Shown here one piece after another: positions 10,401 through 22,000 of a stretch of DNA of 64,000 nt. Below the pieces are notes generated by a model. That model saw only the letters and a list, made by a program, of their open reading frames with translations. It was not told the origin of the DNA and searched no databases. Each line of letters opens with the position of its first letter. Within the stretch, counting starts at the first letter, position 1. The position numbers were made by a program, and so were the translations under genes. The stretch is from Epiperipatus broadwayi (Eukaryota; Onychophora; Udeonychophora; Euonychophora; Peripatidae): NCBI GenBank assembly GCA_028023455.1, contig JAQFVV010000553.1, positions 124,001 to 188,000 on the forward strand. Reading direction: 5' to 3'.

Positions 10401-13154
10401 CCATAACAAAGCTTGTTATTTCTATAAATTAATTACAGCTTAGTGCTATCAAGAAGTTAAGGCATTTTCATATTCATAGAAAGATGAATTTGACAACGCC
10501 ATAAGTTCTCAAAAGCGCTAACCCACAATTAATTTATATAAACAACAAGCTTCTCTATAGTTACATATAAACACACTTAGCACGATTATTACATTCTGTA
10601 TAGAAGAAGTATAAACAGCTAACATCATTTCATATTGGTATATTAAAAATTTTGAAATTAATACCTATGTTTGGTAAAACTTTATTCACAACACAGTAGT
10701 CACACATTAGTTAGCAATTATATATCATTTGTAATTTTAATGTTCTTTAGGCTATAATCAAAATTGTATAGAAATGATCCACTAACCATAATGTAGTAAG
10801 AATGTTTATATGTTCTTTATTTAGGGAACTATTTGTGACAAGTAATTATCATATGGTAAACACCTAAGTGTAAAGAATAGTGACATTTTTTAAACATAAA
10901 AAATACATTTTCTTATTAATGCTTTAAGGTAGAATATGTATGTATATACAGTGTTCTTTTTACTATAAAAAGTTGATCTATTTCTCCGTGAAAAGAAAAT
11001 ACCAGTTGCTGATTGTGGTAGCTTTATTCTGTTTAGCATCTTCTTGTATATTCTTTTATATGTCAAAAATAATAAGTAATTGTTATTTTTAACATATATT
11101 GAAATTTTTGTCATTTAAATAATGTAATTTTATTATCATTAAAAGAAAAAAATGGATTCATTGTTTGGACGTATATAAAAGAAATCGCTCACCGGAAGTG
11201 CCAAAACTGATATCGATCCGAGGTCGGTTTACTCTATACTACATCCCCACATTAAACCATGCAGGATTTAACAAATACTGAATCCGTTTTTTTTTTTTTT
11301 ACAAATAGGGTATCATTTAAAAAGCTATTATGGACTTCATTGATTTTCAATTTTTTTTTTAATCATTTTTTTTTACCATCAACATAAAAAATAAGCATTT
11401 ATATAAATGTACTTTTTCTATTTTAAAAATTTAAAATATATAATTAGCTCGTACATACGCAGAAATAATTTAAATACAGTTCAAAATTGTCTGACAGTAT
11501 AATAATGGTTCTTATTAAATACCGTAATAAGGAAATATTGGGAATGTGAGGTGTGGAAAATTAGTATTGATAGGTTATTTTTCCTTCCAATAATTTATGT
11601 AAACTTAAAACTAACATGTTACCAACATTCAATTTATTCCATGATTAATAACTTCCTTTTAATGAACATATGATGATTAATATTTTCCAAAAGAATTTTA
11701 AATAACTATCAACTCAAAACTGATATGCTTTCTTTACATATGTAATTTTTAAAAATTTATTATATAAAGAAAACGATTCTTTACACATGCGCTATAAAAT
11801 TGATACACACTTTTCCTGTCAATAAATGTATTAAAAACATAGGGGTCCGCCTATATATAGAGTTTTTTCTGTAAATAAACTAACATTTACTGATCATGGT
11901 ATTGTGAGCCGGACTTTTAAATTGGCATATTACTTATTCAGTGTCACAGGTAGTTTAAAAATGAGAAACTTTCTCTTTCTTGTGGTATATAAATTTGTGT
12001 AAAAATATGCTGATTTAAAAATGAGTCTCGTAATAAGATCAAGCTCAAATTTAGGCTCAGCCAATAAATGCTGGTTTATTTAAAGAATAAGCTTTTAAAA
12101 CGTTTATCAAAGAATAATGCATGCCATTTTATAGTTTATGTGTGGAGAGTAATTTTCTTCCATAATATTACAAAGACATAAAGTGCTATATTATTAATTA
12201 TTAAATTTTTTATACAATATTTTTATAGAAAAGCTTGCAGGCAACCTCAAGGTGATGGGTTCAATTTATACTGAATAAGGCAAGTAGCATAGGCTTCTCA
12301 CTTCTTTAAATAAAAATGATGAAAATATATTAGTGTTCAATTACTTCTTTCTGTAATCATTTAATGCATTTTTTAGATTTTTTATTGATAGATTACCTTG
12401 TATGGTCTGTTGCTGGAGTATATTGGTAGACTGTGGAGCTCGGGTTTCGAGATCATGCTTAACTGTGCCACATAACACCACTTGAATTTGTTAAGAATTT
12501 CCAAACAATATTTGATACTTTTTAAAAAAAATAATGACAGATTTATTACGGCATTGATTAATTCTATCTCGCTAGTGCCTATTATTTTCCAATCTTTTTA
12601 GTGATACATATTACTTGTATTTTGTAGCTATTCAATTTTAATTGTTTATTTTTACTCTATCAGTTTCAAGCATTTTCTTAAAATTTTAAAACCGAAATAA
12701 AATAAAAAACACTATTTTTCTACTTCGATGATATTAATGCAGATATTAGCTTTGTAGTTTCAGTTTTGTATATTCTTTTTACTTGAATTAAACATGATCT
12801 TCCAGTTTGTATTTAGCCTCTGAGTCCATTATGATAACAACATTTAATCTCATATTAGAGATTCTGAAATAAGGATATTGGTTAGAGGATATCTATTAAT
12901 TCAACATATTGTGAAATGAAAAAATTATATTACTTTTTCAGAATTTATTATTTAAATTATAAATACAGGTGCATTTTTCATCAAATACTGTGATTTTATT
13001 GCATTTACTCCACAAATATAATCTGGGTTCAATAAACAAAAATTCATTTTTTGGTTTTCCTTTGTTTTAGTTATTAATGAATTCCTTTTACAGTTTTTAT
13101 TTATATCCACCCATTACCTATTATATAAGTTATACACTTTTGGGTTTTTTGGGA
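10401..13154. other. AT-rich intergenic DNA with one short repeat
   Basis: No gene recognised. A family H repeat copy occupies 11150-11240 ('ccggaagtgccaaaactg', 'gatccgaggtcgg'). Near 12393-12460 there is a weak tRNA-like trace ('ggtagactgtgg' then 'gggtttcgagatc'), too degraded to call. Confidence 0.4.
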
Positions 13155-13324
13155 CTATGAACCATTCATTATGAAGTCTTTTATAAATTTTGATGTGAGG
13201 TCTTTTTTTATTATTTTTACTGTGAGATGTTCTTTTATGACTGCTAATCTAAGACCTTCTTCAACTATTTTTTCTGTAAAGTCATCTTTTATAATTTTCA
13301 CTACAAGATCTTTTGTAACTTTCA
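13155..13324 (-). CDS. Candidate terminal exon encoding 9-residue repeats
   Basis: On minus the frame is open from an acceptor-like 'actcacag' (AG at 13326-13325) to TAG at 13157-13155, about 55 codons. The translation is a run of 9-residue units: DLVVKIIKD, DFTEKIVEE, GLRLAVIKE, HLTVKIIKK, DLTSKFIKD, then FIMNGS and stop. The 27-nt units differ mostly at codon third positions and in conservative changes, while the hydrophobic/charged pattern is kept. That pattern suggests selection at the protein level. There is no suitable ATG, and a stop lies four codons above the acceptor, so it could only be translated as a spliced exon or as a relic. I do not recognise the family. Chance openness of a short AT-rich tandem repeat is the main alternative. 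Confidence 0.3.
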
Positions 13325-13837
13325 CTGTGAGTAATATTTAATTAAAAATAATATATGAAACATAAAGCTGGCCTAATTAATGTGTGAACTAAGATCACCA
13401 TTAATAATAAGTTTCAGCCATTTTGGATGTTAATGCTGACTTATTTACAACGTATATGGTTGGAGTTGTGATGAAAGAGGGAATCCCACTGTTATCAGAC
13501 TGAATAAATGACCATTAATAAGTGTATAGTAAAAGTATATTTGCGAGTTTATTAAAATGATTCATTATGAATATGCTTACAAATAATTCAAAGTAATGTA
13601 CAAGAATGAGAGTGTTCTGCGATATAATTTCATTAAAAGTATAAGATTTGTTCCTACGGTGATACCAAATTATCATAAATTATCATGAGCATGTGCACAA
13701 TTATTTTAACATTCATACAATACAAATCTATTATATATATATATAACATTTTGAGATCAAGTCATGCAATTGTTTAAATACAAAATTAAACGGCCCTCTA
13801 GGTACAGCTCTTGGCAATACTCTAAAGTTAAAAGAAA
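13325..13837. other. AT-rich intergenic DNA
   Basis: If 13155-13324 is a real exon on minus, its upstream intron would lie here. No partner exon was recognised. Confidence 0.35.
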
Positions 13838-14017
13838 TACGTCTTAACTCTGTGCTCCTTCTTATATCAGGAATATTGTCTGTAGAGCTTTACTAGAAGG
13901 TATGAATTTCTAGTCAATCAGAAATTTATTTCTAAATATTCTTAAATCTGATATTTATAATTGGCAATTATTACAATGTACAGGTTTAAACCTGCATTTT
14001 TATATATGTAATATAGG

Positions 14018-14085
14018 CGGGATTCGAACTCAGACTTTCACATGACCCACTACTCTCTGTGCCATCTCATATTGCTGACCCACCT
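14018..14085 (-). repeat. tRNA-like segment of a family B repeat
   Basis: On minus: A-box-like TGGCACAGAGAGTAG, then GAAAGTCTGAGTTCGAATCC, the latter a near-perfect pol III B box. This copy keeps the CpG that most other copies have lost. It lies ~80 nt downstream of the ribozyme in the sense direction. It is a tRNA-derived part of the repeat, not a functional tRNA: no convincing acceptor stem is seen. Confidence 0.6.
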
Positions 14086-14111
14086 GATCACACACATGTT
14101 GAAAAGATAAA

Positions 14112-14169
14112 TAATCACCAATATACGTATTTCATGCTAAAACAGCAATCATCAGTTGGTCTAGATTAC
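14112..14169 (-). ncRNA. Hammerhead ribozyme, type I, family B (intact core)
   Basis: On minus: stem I strand ACCAA, CUGAUGA, stem II UUGCU/AGCAU, GAAA, stem III AUACGUAU, cleavage after A (AUA), then UUGGU. Stem I extends beyond an internal bulge by GUAAUC/GAUUAU. Core consensus is complete, but the stem II pair next to the core is U-U. Confidence 0.65.
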
Positions 14170-15350
14170 TATCCTCACACATATATATAATCAGTTCTCA
14201 GCTTTATATTATGATAGCCAATCTTCATACTTTAATGGACAGGCTTCAAACTATTTTAACTCACAACTCTTCAGCCTTCCATTTCATTGAAAATCTGAAG
14301 ATGGAACGTTCAAAGCCCTATTAGTGCCAAGGTTGTCATCCTACCCATGTTGACATATTAGTCATTCTTACCCCTCGTGTATAGGAGAATAATCCATTTA
14401 TACATACATATGTTTTTGAAACTGCTATCATGTATATACTAATGAAAGTTAAATCATTATTTATAAGGTTAAAAATGAAAGCAGTTTCATAATTCCCAGT
14501 TATATATGTTAATCAGGTTTAAAGATATTTTGGAAATAAATTTCTGATTAGAAATTCGTACCTTCTAGTAAAGGCTCTTATAGAGAATCTTTGATATAAA
14601 AAGGAGCATGTAGTTAAGAGGTATCTTTTTTAATTTGATGGGTGATAGCTTGATATGTCAGTATGAACAAACTTATAATGATAGTTTTATGAAATAGTCA
14701 AGTAACTAAGATTAGAAGTACCAATCTAACAACTGGTTCACCAAATTACAAATTTTTTAGAAAGTAATTCTAATGAGTCAATGCAAACCAGGAGAATCCA
14801 ATCATCATCCACAGTGGAATATCTTCTTTAACTTCTTAAATGAAACAATTTTTTGAAGTTTGTACTGAACCATATCTGAGTCCGTTTCATTAAAAAGCCA
14901 CCGTGACATTCTTAAATGAATTATAATACTGCTTAAAAGTGACTGAATGTTTTTATTTCACCACAATAAAGGACTTGCATGTTTTGAACACCAAATATTA
15001 AAATTAAGTCTTTATAAGTTGTATTGATTATTTATATTTTGTAAATTGTTTACTGAGTTGGAAAAAATAGCACAATCAACATACAGTAAATCTACTACTA
15101 CAAAACATGAAATTGTGATTTTTTGTATATCTGGATTTAAACTGATAAATTTTGGTGATCAAACCTATAGCCTTACTTAATGCCCACTTTAATCAATGGT
15201 ATACAAAACATTCCAAAGAATGATTATATAAAAATGAAAGCTATGCATATTCTTGTTCAATTCCAGTTTCCATTTCAAACACCTCAAATTTTTTAAAACC
15301 AGTAATAAATAATACATCTTTTCATAGATATTGTAATATAAAAATAACAT

Positions 15351-15918
15351 TGACAAACTCTTCTTCGAGTAGTGCCACCCAGTGGAAACCATAGTAATCG
15401 ATGGGTCAAGAAGGCATATGCATAAAATCACTATCTAATGCTTACTCATTCAATATCCCCAGATCAGTTTCTAACTTGTGGCTTTCATCAGTGAGGAGCC
15501 TTACAATTTGAGAGTACTGCAAATAGATCTTAGGATCTAATGCAACCTTCCAGAAGCCCCCTTTTTATCTTTTTAGTTATCTATAAAGATGTGAGTCCAA
15601 AATGAAAACAGGTGTTTTTAATCCAAGCTCATTTGGCTTATATATTCATATATATCTGAATCAAGTTCAGTATCTAAACATTTTGGTGTCTTTGGTTCTG
15701 TAATAACCATAGTTACCATCATCTCATAGGCAGGGATTGTATTAAACCACTAAACATCAGATGTTTGCCACTTTCTACTCTTACACAAACTGTGAAAACA
15801 GTGACAGACTGACCATACAGTAATGCCACTTAGGGCAGGTCACTATAATCAACAGGTGCAAGAAGGTTTATGCATAAAATCACTATGTAGTGCCTAATCA
15901 TCCTATAGGTAAGATATG
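15351..15918 (-). repeat. Family A hammerhead repeat, 1.26 units in tandem
   Basis: The unit terminus 'tgacaaactc' (15351) recurs as 'tgacagact' (15802), a period of 451 bp. The second unit matches the first for ~115 bp ('gtgccac...', 'aagaaggtttatgcataaaatcac') and stops near 15915, about 10 nt short of where its ribozyme cleavage site would be. Sense is minus. A family C repeat in the opposite sense begins at once (15919), at its own ribozyme's stem III. Confidence 0.8.
15454..15497 (-). ncRNA. Hammerhead ribozyme, type I, family A (core intact)
   Basis: On minus: UCCUCA, CUGAUGA, AAGCCACAAGUUA, GAAA, then CUGAUC and UGGGGA. Stem I is UCCUCA/UGGGGA. Stem II is weakened (AGC/GUU) and the stem III palindrome is broken (ACUGAU instead of ACUAGU). 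Cleavage would be after AUC. Probably weak or inactive. Confidence 0.6.
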
Positions 15919-16205
15919 CACATCTTGAGGATTATTTATCTTTTTCACATATCTTTGGTCATATGTTTCAGAAAATTGTGATAAAAGTTTGAAATATATA
16001 ATATATATGTAAAGTTAAAGTATATCTAAAAAATGTATTTATACTGTAGATAAAATTCCAATATGATCTATATATATCTTACTTAAAAAAAGTGAACTAT
16101 ATATTTCAAAAGATGCAACCGTTGTGTGTGTGAGAGAGGGGTTGGTGGTTTCTGGGCTGGTACATGGTTGTGATATGTTTGAACTTGCACTGATATAAGA
16201 ATAAA
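15919..16205 (+). repeat. Family C repeat, starts at its ribozyme stem III
   Basis: Begins 'gatatgcacatcttgagg', equivalent to the stem III/cleavage region of the family C ribozyme at 23.97 kb. It continues through 'tcatatgtttcag', 'aaattgtgat' and 'aaagttaaagtatatcta', also found at 16.62 and 19.88 kb, to 'tttctgggctg' and 'tggttgtgatatg'. The upstream ribozyme half is missing. Confidence 0.65.
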
Positions 16206-16384
16206 CTTGAAATTATATTACAATAAAGAATGGTACACTCTTTCACATGATATTAAAATGTGATTAAATCTGTCCCTGTTCTGCACAAGAGTGGTATAGT
16301 GAAAGTTACATGCAAGGAAACTCTGGTATTGTATATTATTAATTCAATGAGAATTCAAGAGTATATTTGGATTAGAGATAATTT

Positions 16385-17065
16385 CTAGTTTAATGAATAA
16401 AGTAGTGATCACTAATACCAATCTATAAAGTGATTTGTGTCAAAGTTTTGAATGCAGAGGGTTTGACACTTGCCATAAAACTATAATAATTGTGATGTAT
16501 ATATTACTAAACAAATGATGAAAATATATGTAAGAGATTATGATCTGGGCCCACCAATGAGTGCTGGTTCAGCACAAAATGTGAATCGTGGGAATCATTT
16601 ATCTTTTTCATGTCTGGGGTCATATATTTCAGGAAATTGTGATGAAATAAAGATTTGAAATATATAATGTACATGTAAAGTTAAAGTATATCTAAAAAAA
16701 AATGTGTATATATATTTAAAACTCCAATATGATCTATGCATGTTTTACATGAAAAAATAAAACTAGATGTTTGAAAAAAGGCATGCAGTGTGTGTGTATG
16801 AGAGAGGTTCGTTGGACTTCTGGGCTGATAAATGGTTGTGATATGATTGAGATAAGGTGAAAGATGCAATGGGATAAAAATAAAAATGCAAAGGATGGTA
16901 CATCTCTTCACAAGATATTAAAATGAGATAAAAATCTGTCCATATCTTGCATAAGAGTGGTTAGTGAAAGTTATCAAAACTGTCAACATGGGCAAGGAAA
17001 CTTGGGTATTGGTATCTCTATAATACTAAACACATATTATTAATTCAGTGAAAATTAAAGAGTAT
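16385..17065 (+). repeat. Family C repeat with hammerhead relic
   Basis: Nearly colinear with 19650-20300. It contains the ribozyme relic at 16529-16603 ('caccaatgagtgctggttca', then 'gcacaaaatgtg'), where the core reads CAAUGA and GAAA has become AAAA, so it is inactive. The tail includes 'gaaagttatcaaaact' and 'ggcaaggaaac'. The tail of another copy lies just upstream (about 16240-16384). Confidence 0.65.
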
Positions 17066-17149
17066 ATTTGGGCACTGTTCCTAGTGAATAACAAATAGAT
17101 ATAACATTACCGGGCTGTTTTTATTTTGTTGATTTATGTTTTTAATTTT

Positions 17150-17400
17150 TGGATTTGTTTCATTTTTTTTTTTTTGTTTTATTTTTTTAACCGGTTTTAT
17201 GTATATTTCTTAAAAATAAATAATTTTTTTTTTTTGGCTTTTTAAAACATTCTGTCTTTTTTTTTTTTTAACAATTAAAACAAACATTTCTTTTTTTCCG
17301 GTCTTTTTTTTTTTTTAAGAAACTTTTTATTTCTTTCCAGTCTTTTTTTTGTTTTTGAAGAATCTTTTTTTATCATTTATCATGCTTTTAATTCATAAAC
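17150..17400. repeat. T-rich low-complexity tract
   Basis: Repeated runs of 7-13 T separated by short bridges. On minus it is an A-rich tract lying 3' of the degraded frame 17428-17781, which could fit a retroposed copy. Confidence 0.7.
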
Positions 17401-17427
17401 AAATACATAGAAATTGCTTTTCTACTT

Positions 17428-17781
17428 TTAAACAAGGCTTTCTCGAAAGAGCTCTCTAAGAGCTATCGTCATATTCCTTGCAGCATTTTGACACATTTCC
17501 AACTCAGCTCCAAAACGCTTCACTGTAAGCTCATCTTGGCTCCAATAATAAATTTCAGCAGCCCTCAAACCACATTTCATGACCGAATGGAACACCTTTG
17601 GCAACATTAATACAATTGACATTCCATTTTAGATGTTTGACAATGCCTTAATTTCATTAAACCACCACAAAGACAGTTTTTCTGGGTGGGTAAAATATAT
17701 TTTTAGTTGAAGGAAGGCCACCACATCTGCTTCTGTAGCAGGTAAATCTAAAAACTTCAATGCTGAATGGTCATCTGCCAT
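17428..17781 (-). pseudogene. Degraded ORF of unknown family (one in-frame stop)
   Basis: On minus an ATG at 17781 opens MADDHSALKFLDLPATEADV, with WWFNEIKALSNI, then a TAA. The same frame resumes at 17622 with MSIVLMLPKVFHSVMKC and RFGAELEMCQNAARN, ending RELFRESLV and stop. That is 117 codons with a single stop and protein-like composition unlike the surrounding DNA. No motif I can name. It is followed on minus by an A-rich tract. It could be a terminal piece of a DNA-transposon ORF or a retropseudogene. I do not assign a function. Confidence 0.45.
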
Positions 17782-18429
17782 TTAACTGTTTTGATCTTGA
17801 AAAAGTATCAGAAAGTGCGCGACTTGATCATGAACTCTGCCGAATCGTGATTTATACTCCTCATTTAGTGAATTGTGACCCTTCAGAACAAAAGTAGGGG
17901 TGTTTGAGAATTCGTTACAATTTTTACTAACTCACATAAATTACAATACATTTAACCAAAAAAAAAAAATCCGTTCCAATATATTTTTCATCATTACAAC
18001 TACAGAAACCTTCATATCATATGCTGCACAATAGTCAAGAGTAATGTCTATAGTGTACCGTTTATTTATATATGGTACAGATATATTGGCATTTGGTAAA
18101 AGCTAAAAAAAAAAAAAAAAGATTAAACTTAATTTTTTTTATTAGTATAATTTTTTTTTTTTAAAAAAAAAAACATACAATGAAAGTTAAATTGTTCTTT
18201 CGTATTTTTTTTATGTAATTAGAAATAAAAGTAGGATTGGAGAGAACAAAAGAATTCCAAAAAGTAAAAAGATAAGCTAAAAGAAAAATATTTTAGCTAA
18301 TTAAAGATGGCCAAAAGAATTTCTAAATAAAGAGAACTTTGTAACATAAATTTTATAAGGAATTACCAAATTAATTATCAGCGTATATTTTTGATAAACA
18401 AAAGGATGCGCAGAAGTCTGAAAACTGGG

Positions 18430-18452
18430 TCTCTAGTATAAAAAAGGCAGAG
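18430..18452 (+). promoter_or_regulatory. TATA-box-like element
   Basis: 'ctagtataaaaaaggcag' matches a TATA box in a locally less AT-rich stretch (18400-18680) without an open frame. It could be the promoter of a degenerate LTR-like or other element. Weak. Confidence 0.25.
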
Positions 18453-18679
18453 ACTGGTTTGATGAACGTCTTGTTTTTTCTGTTTTTTCCTTTGGCTGGT
18501 TTTGGATTATTAAATCCAAGACCACTCCATGATGAAATAATCCTTCATGCTGGAGTAGATCGGGGCTTTAGCTGACATCGTTAAGAAGATGGACACTAGT
18601 AAAGTTTCTGCAACTAGCCTTTGGAATAGACAACAAGATCAAATTTATAACCAATGGCCGAGCTCATTCTAACCAAAAA

Positions 18680-19649
18680 AAAAAAAAAAAACTATGCATA
18701 GTTATCTACTACTTTCTCGCTGAATTTACCGGTAAGCTATGACTTTATTATTCTCGATTGTGACTAAATTGTCGACAAATCTTTCTAAAAAAATAAACTT
18801 AAAATAGGATCCCGATATAGACTTTCATGTTATTGTTCAAGAGACTCTTGTTTGCCCAGGACTTTTTAATTAATTATTTAACTGTTATGTTTTTTATTAA
18901 TGTTCCACGTCTGGATTAGTGTGTGTTCTCTCCATTTTATTTAATTAATAATTTCCTTTAAACAGATTTTAATCTGTTAGAATAAAAATATTTCTAATAG
19001 AAATTTTTATTTTACGTTATTAATAATATTTATTAGTGTTTATTATTAAATTTATTATTAGTTTAATAAGATTTAAAAATGTAATTTACCTTTGCCAATA
19101 TGTTATGAATAACTTCCAGAAAAAATAATATATTAAAAAAATAATTTTCGTTACGGTAAAATCTAATACCAATTCTTTAAAAGCATTTTTTCTTTTTAAT
19201 TTGCGAGACGTGCTGGTGACAGATTTTAGAGGATTCTTATGAATCCTGGCGCCTAGATCAAATAAATAAAAAACTGATTTCATCAATAGCACAATACGTA
19301 ACAATTACTAGGCCGAGTTGATCAGGAAATATAGTTATGTTTTTAAAAATAGAAATACAACTTTCTTCTTTTTGACATAGCTTGATCAACTTGCGCATTT
19401 TATAATGTGTATAGAGAACTAGCAAGATGGAAAATGTTATAATAGAGAATGTCACAACTCATCACTAATAATGTTCACATGATAGCGGTGTTGGGTGAAA
19501 GGGTGCACTTCAACAACATCTTAGTGTTTGAACAGTTTACAGGCCATAAGATCTATGAACGGCCTTGTAATCAGCATATTTCTGTGCTTTAGCATAAAAA
19601 CAGCGCCATCGAGCAATGTGGATGATCACATGATGTATTACCAAAATAA
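18680..19649. other. AT-rich intergenic DNA, no gene recognised
   Basis: An open frame on minus (19086-19304) has no recognisable domain. Its last codons overlap a donor-like 'aaaggtaaat', but nothing supports an exon. Confidence 0.4.
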
Positions 19650-20300
19650 TCTTGTTTAATGAATAAAGTAGTGATCACTAATATCAATCTATAAAATGAT
19701 TTGTGTCAAAGTCGTGAGTGCAGAAAGTTTGACACTTGTCATCAAACTATAATAATTGTTATGTATATATTATTAAACAAATGATGAAAATATGTGTAAG
19801 AGATTCTGATCTGGACCAACCAATGAGTGCTGGTTCAGCAGAAAATATGCATTTTGGACATCATTATCTTTTCACATCTTTGGTTATGCTTCAGTAAATT
19901 GTGATGAAATAGAGGTTTTAAATATGTAATATATATGTAAAGTTAAAGTATATCTATCTATATATATATATTGTAAGAATAATAAATATAATGATAATTA
20001 ACTACTATCCCTTTTGTTTTTTGAATTTAACAGGTAGTTGAGGCAGGTTTCTGCAGATTTAAATACTGTATATAATTGTTAATTACCGTTATATTTATTG
20101 TCGTAACAATAGTTTTTTAATTAATGGACATTTTATTTGTATTATATGTGTGTGTATTTAAAATTTCAATGCGAACGATATATGTCTTACTTGAAAAAAG
20201 TAAACTAGATATTTAAAAACATGCATTCAATGTGTGTGTGGAGAGAAGTAGGTCTGATTTCTGGTCTGATGGATGGTTGTTATATTATTAAGGTATGTAC
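19650..20300 (+). repeat. Family C repeat with hammerhead relic, interrupted by a MITE
   Basis: Matches 16385-16850 in order: 'aagtagtgatcactaata', the ribozyme relic at 19797-19872 ('gaccaaccaatgagtgctgg', then 'gcagaaaatatg'; core CCAAUGA, inactive), 'aaagttaaagtatatct'. Then comes an inserted 137-bp element at 19972-20108, after which the family resumes ('gtcttacttgaaaaaagt', 'tggatggttgt'). Confidence 0.7.
19972..20108. mobile_element. 137-bp MITE with ~31-bp terminal inverted repeats
   Basis: The left end starts tgtaagaataataaatataa. The right end, reverse-complemented, starts tgttacgacaataaatataa. 25 or more of 31 bases match. It splits a family C repeat, which proves it is an insertion. 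A similar TGTAACGA...TCGTTACA motif occurs at 24668-24695. Confidence 0.7.
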
Positions 20301-20352
20301 TGAAATAAAAGTAACTTCTGGAAATTTATACACTCGCATAATTTGCACATAT

Positions 20353-20354
<2 letters not shown>

Positions 20355-20407
<53 letters not shown>

Positions 20408-20475
20408 GCCATTATCAATCCACTGCAGGAATAAGGTCTTTCCAAGTTTAATCCATCTTTTCCGATCTCTAACAT
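20355..20475 (-). pseudogene. Short RTE-like LINE 3' end with expanded (ATC)n tail
   Basis: '(atc)n' at 20355-20405 is followed by 'cagccattatcaatccactg' and 'tttccaagtttaatccatc', the reverse complement of the RTE C-terminus (LGE.FILQWIDNG). Only ~70 bp of LINE remain. The element's (TGATGA)n tail has expanded into ~16 trinucleotides, which gives poly-Ile and poly-Asp false frames. Confidence 0.85.
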
Positions 20476-21031
20476 CTCTCTTCTCTTGCACATATATAAA
20501 CTCTTCAATGTCTGATTTTTAAAAAAAATCATTATACGCGTAAATAATTTATTAAATTATTTTTTATCTATTTTTTTTAAAAAACTTTTGCATTGAAACT
20601 ATGATATCCACTATATTTTGTTTCCAATCCTCTCATACATTTTTGATGTTATCATATATCATGTGTATTTTATATATTTTTTAGTTTATTTATATTTAAA
20701 CTATTTTTATAACCTATTTTTACTGTTTATTTTGATGAAAACAATTACTTTAATTTTAACCCATTTCCTAATCTAGTAAACTTTGCACATATATATATAT
20801 TCCCAATGATATTATATATATTTTTAGTTTGCCAACAACTATAGTAAGAAATTAGTAAAAAAATTAAATTTTTATTTTTTTTCCATGCAGCATTAAGCTG
20901 CATTCCTAATTTGTGCAACTACGTAAAAGTAAAAACTAGAATGTAAAAATATAATACAATTTTTTTTCACAAAATGTTTTTATTTACATAAATACAAATC
21001 TATTATTATAAAGCGCTGAAAACTTTGAAAT
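20476..21031. other. AT-rich intergenic DNA, nothing recognised
   Basis: No gene or clear repeat. Confidence 0.45.
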
Positions 21032-21369
21032 CATTCAAACGGAAGTCAATCTCCAATAATGCGCTATTTCTTAAATATTATAAATTTCCACGCAGAATTT
21101 AAAAAACTTAAGTGAATCACTTAAGTTTAGAGCGTACTTTCTATATACAATAACTGTTATAGATTTGTACAATTGAATATTTGATTATAACATCAGGCAC
21201 ATAATAGACTCAAGCTCTAATTTAAGCATGGTCTGTAAGAGTTAGTGTATATAAAATGTACGCTACTTTAGTGATTCATTAAGTTTTTTAAATTTTTACT
21301 GGAAGTGCGCGGAGATTCATAATATTTAAGAAATAGCGCATTATCGGAGATTGACCTCCATTTGAATAA
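21032..21369. mobile_element. MITE-like element with ~100-bp inverted arms
   Basis: The left arm ('gtcaatctccaataatgcgc', 'tatttcttaaatattat') and right arm (reverse complement 'gtcaatctccgataatgcgc', 'tatttcttaaatattat') are inverted copies with a few CpG-type changes. The 338-bp element has no coding capacity. Possible short flanking repeats around 'attcaaa/tttgaat' are part of the arms. Confidence 0.75.
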
Positions 21370-21689
21370 TTACATAAATATACTAAAAAGTTTAAACCAA
21401 TGCATTAAAAAGCAAAAAATAAATTTACTTCTGTTACCATGATATTGTTGGTATTATGTAATTAAAATAATATAAGAATATCTTTAAATATAAGTACTGC
21501 ATTCTTTTATTTTGGTCGTATAATATCAAGAATACTGTGAAAGCTGAAGAAAAAATATTTTTTAGTGAATTTATGAGAATAAAAGTATATTTTTATTTAT
21601 ATTCATTTTACTTTTCCCTCTGACCAACTGAACTTTGAATAACTATGCCATTTCTTATATAAATATACATGTATTGAAATAAATTATCT

Positions 21690-22000
21690 ACTGTAATAAA
21701 TCATTGGACTATTTCCATCATGTATCATTAAATGTTGCCTGTATAAAAAATTTTAAATCGTATGTAAGCTTTTCAAATATAAACAACTGTTAGTAATAAC
21801 ATACAAATAAGCAACACAGATTAGTATACCACATAACATTTTGAGTGGTGTTATTCTCCACTCTTCTTTGGATGTTGCGGACCTGACTAGAGACAATTTT
21901 AGCATAGGAGTAAAACTTACAACTTTATATTTTTGAATATTGAATTTTAAGGCAATGCTTTAACCAATTGAGTTGATTTGGAATAGGTAAAAACTATTCT
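21690..22000 (-). repeat. Family E repeat (tRNA-like plus degenerate hammerhead-like segment)
   Basis: Colinear with 35960-36235: 'ttggactatttccatcat', 'caactgttagtaataac', 'attattctcc.ctcttctt' and 'aaggcaatgctttaaccaat', the reverse complement of a tRNA-like A-box region. Strongly decayed. Confidence 0.55.

Larger units (their letters stand above)
13838..14635. repeat. ~800-bp foldback element carrying a family B hammerhead repeat
   Basis: The arms 13838-13985 and about 14515-14635 are inverted copies. They share 'tactagaaggta', 'cagaaatttatttc' and 'gtgctccttcttatat' (with changes). Between them lies a family B copy on the minus sense: tRNA-like segment 14020-14085, ribozyme 14112-14169 and the family B body to about 14400. 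So it is either a foldback transposon with a family B insert, or an inverted dimer. Confidence 0.7.

Noticed and set aside
19086-19304. 72-codon frame on minus ending near a donor-like 'aaaggtaaat', considered as an exon
   Set aside because: No acceptor, domain or partner exon; hydrophobic AT-rich translation is expected by chance.
20221-20532. Two overlapping open frames with poly-Ile (plus) and poly-Asp (minus)
   Set aside because: They are translations of an (ATC)n microsatellite at a LINE tail.
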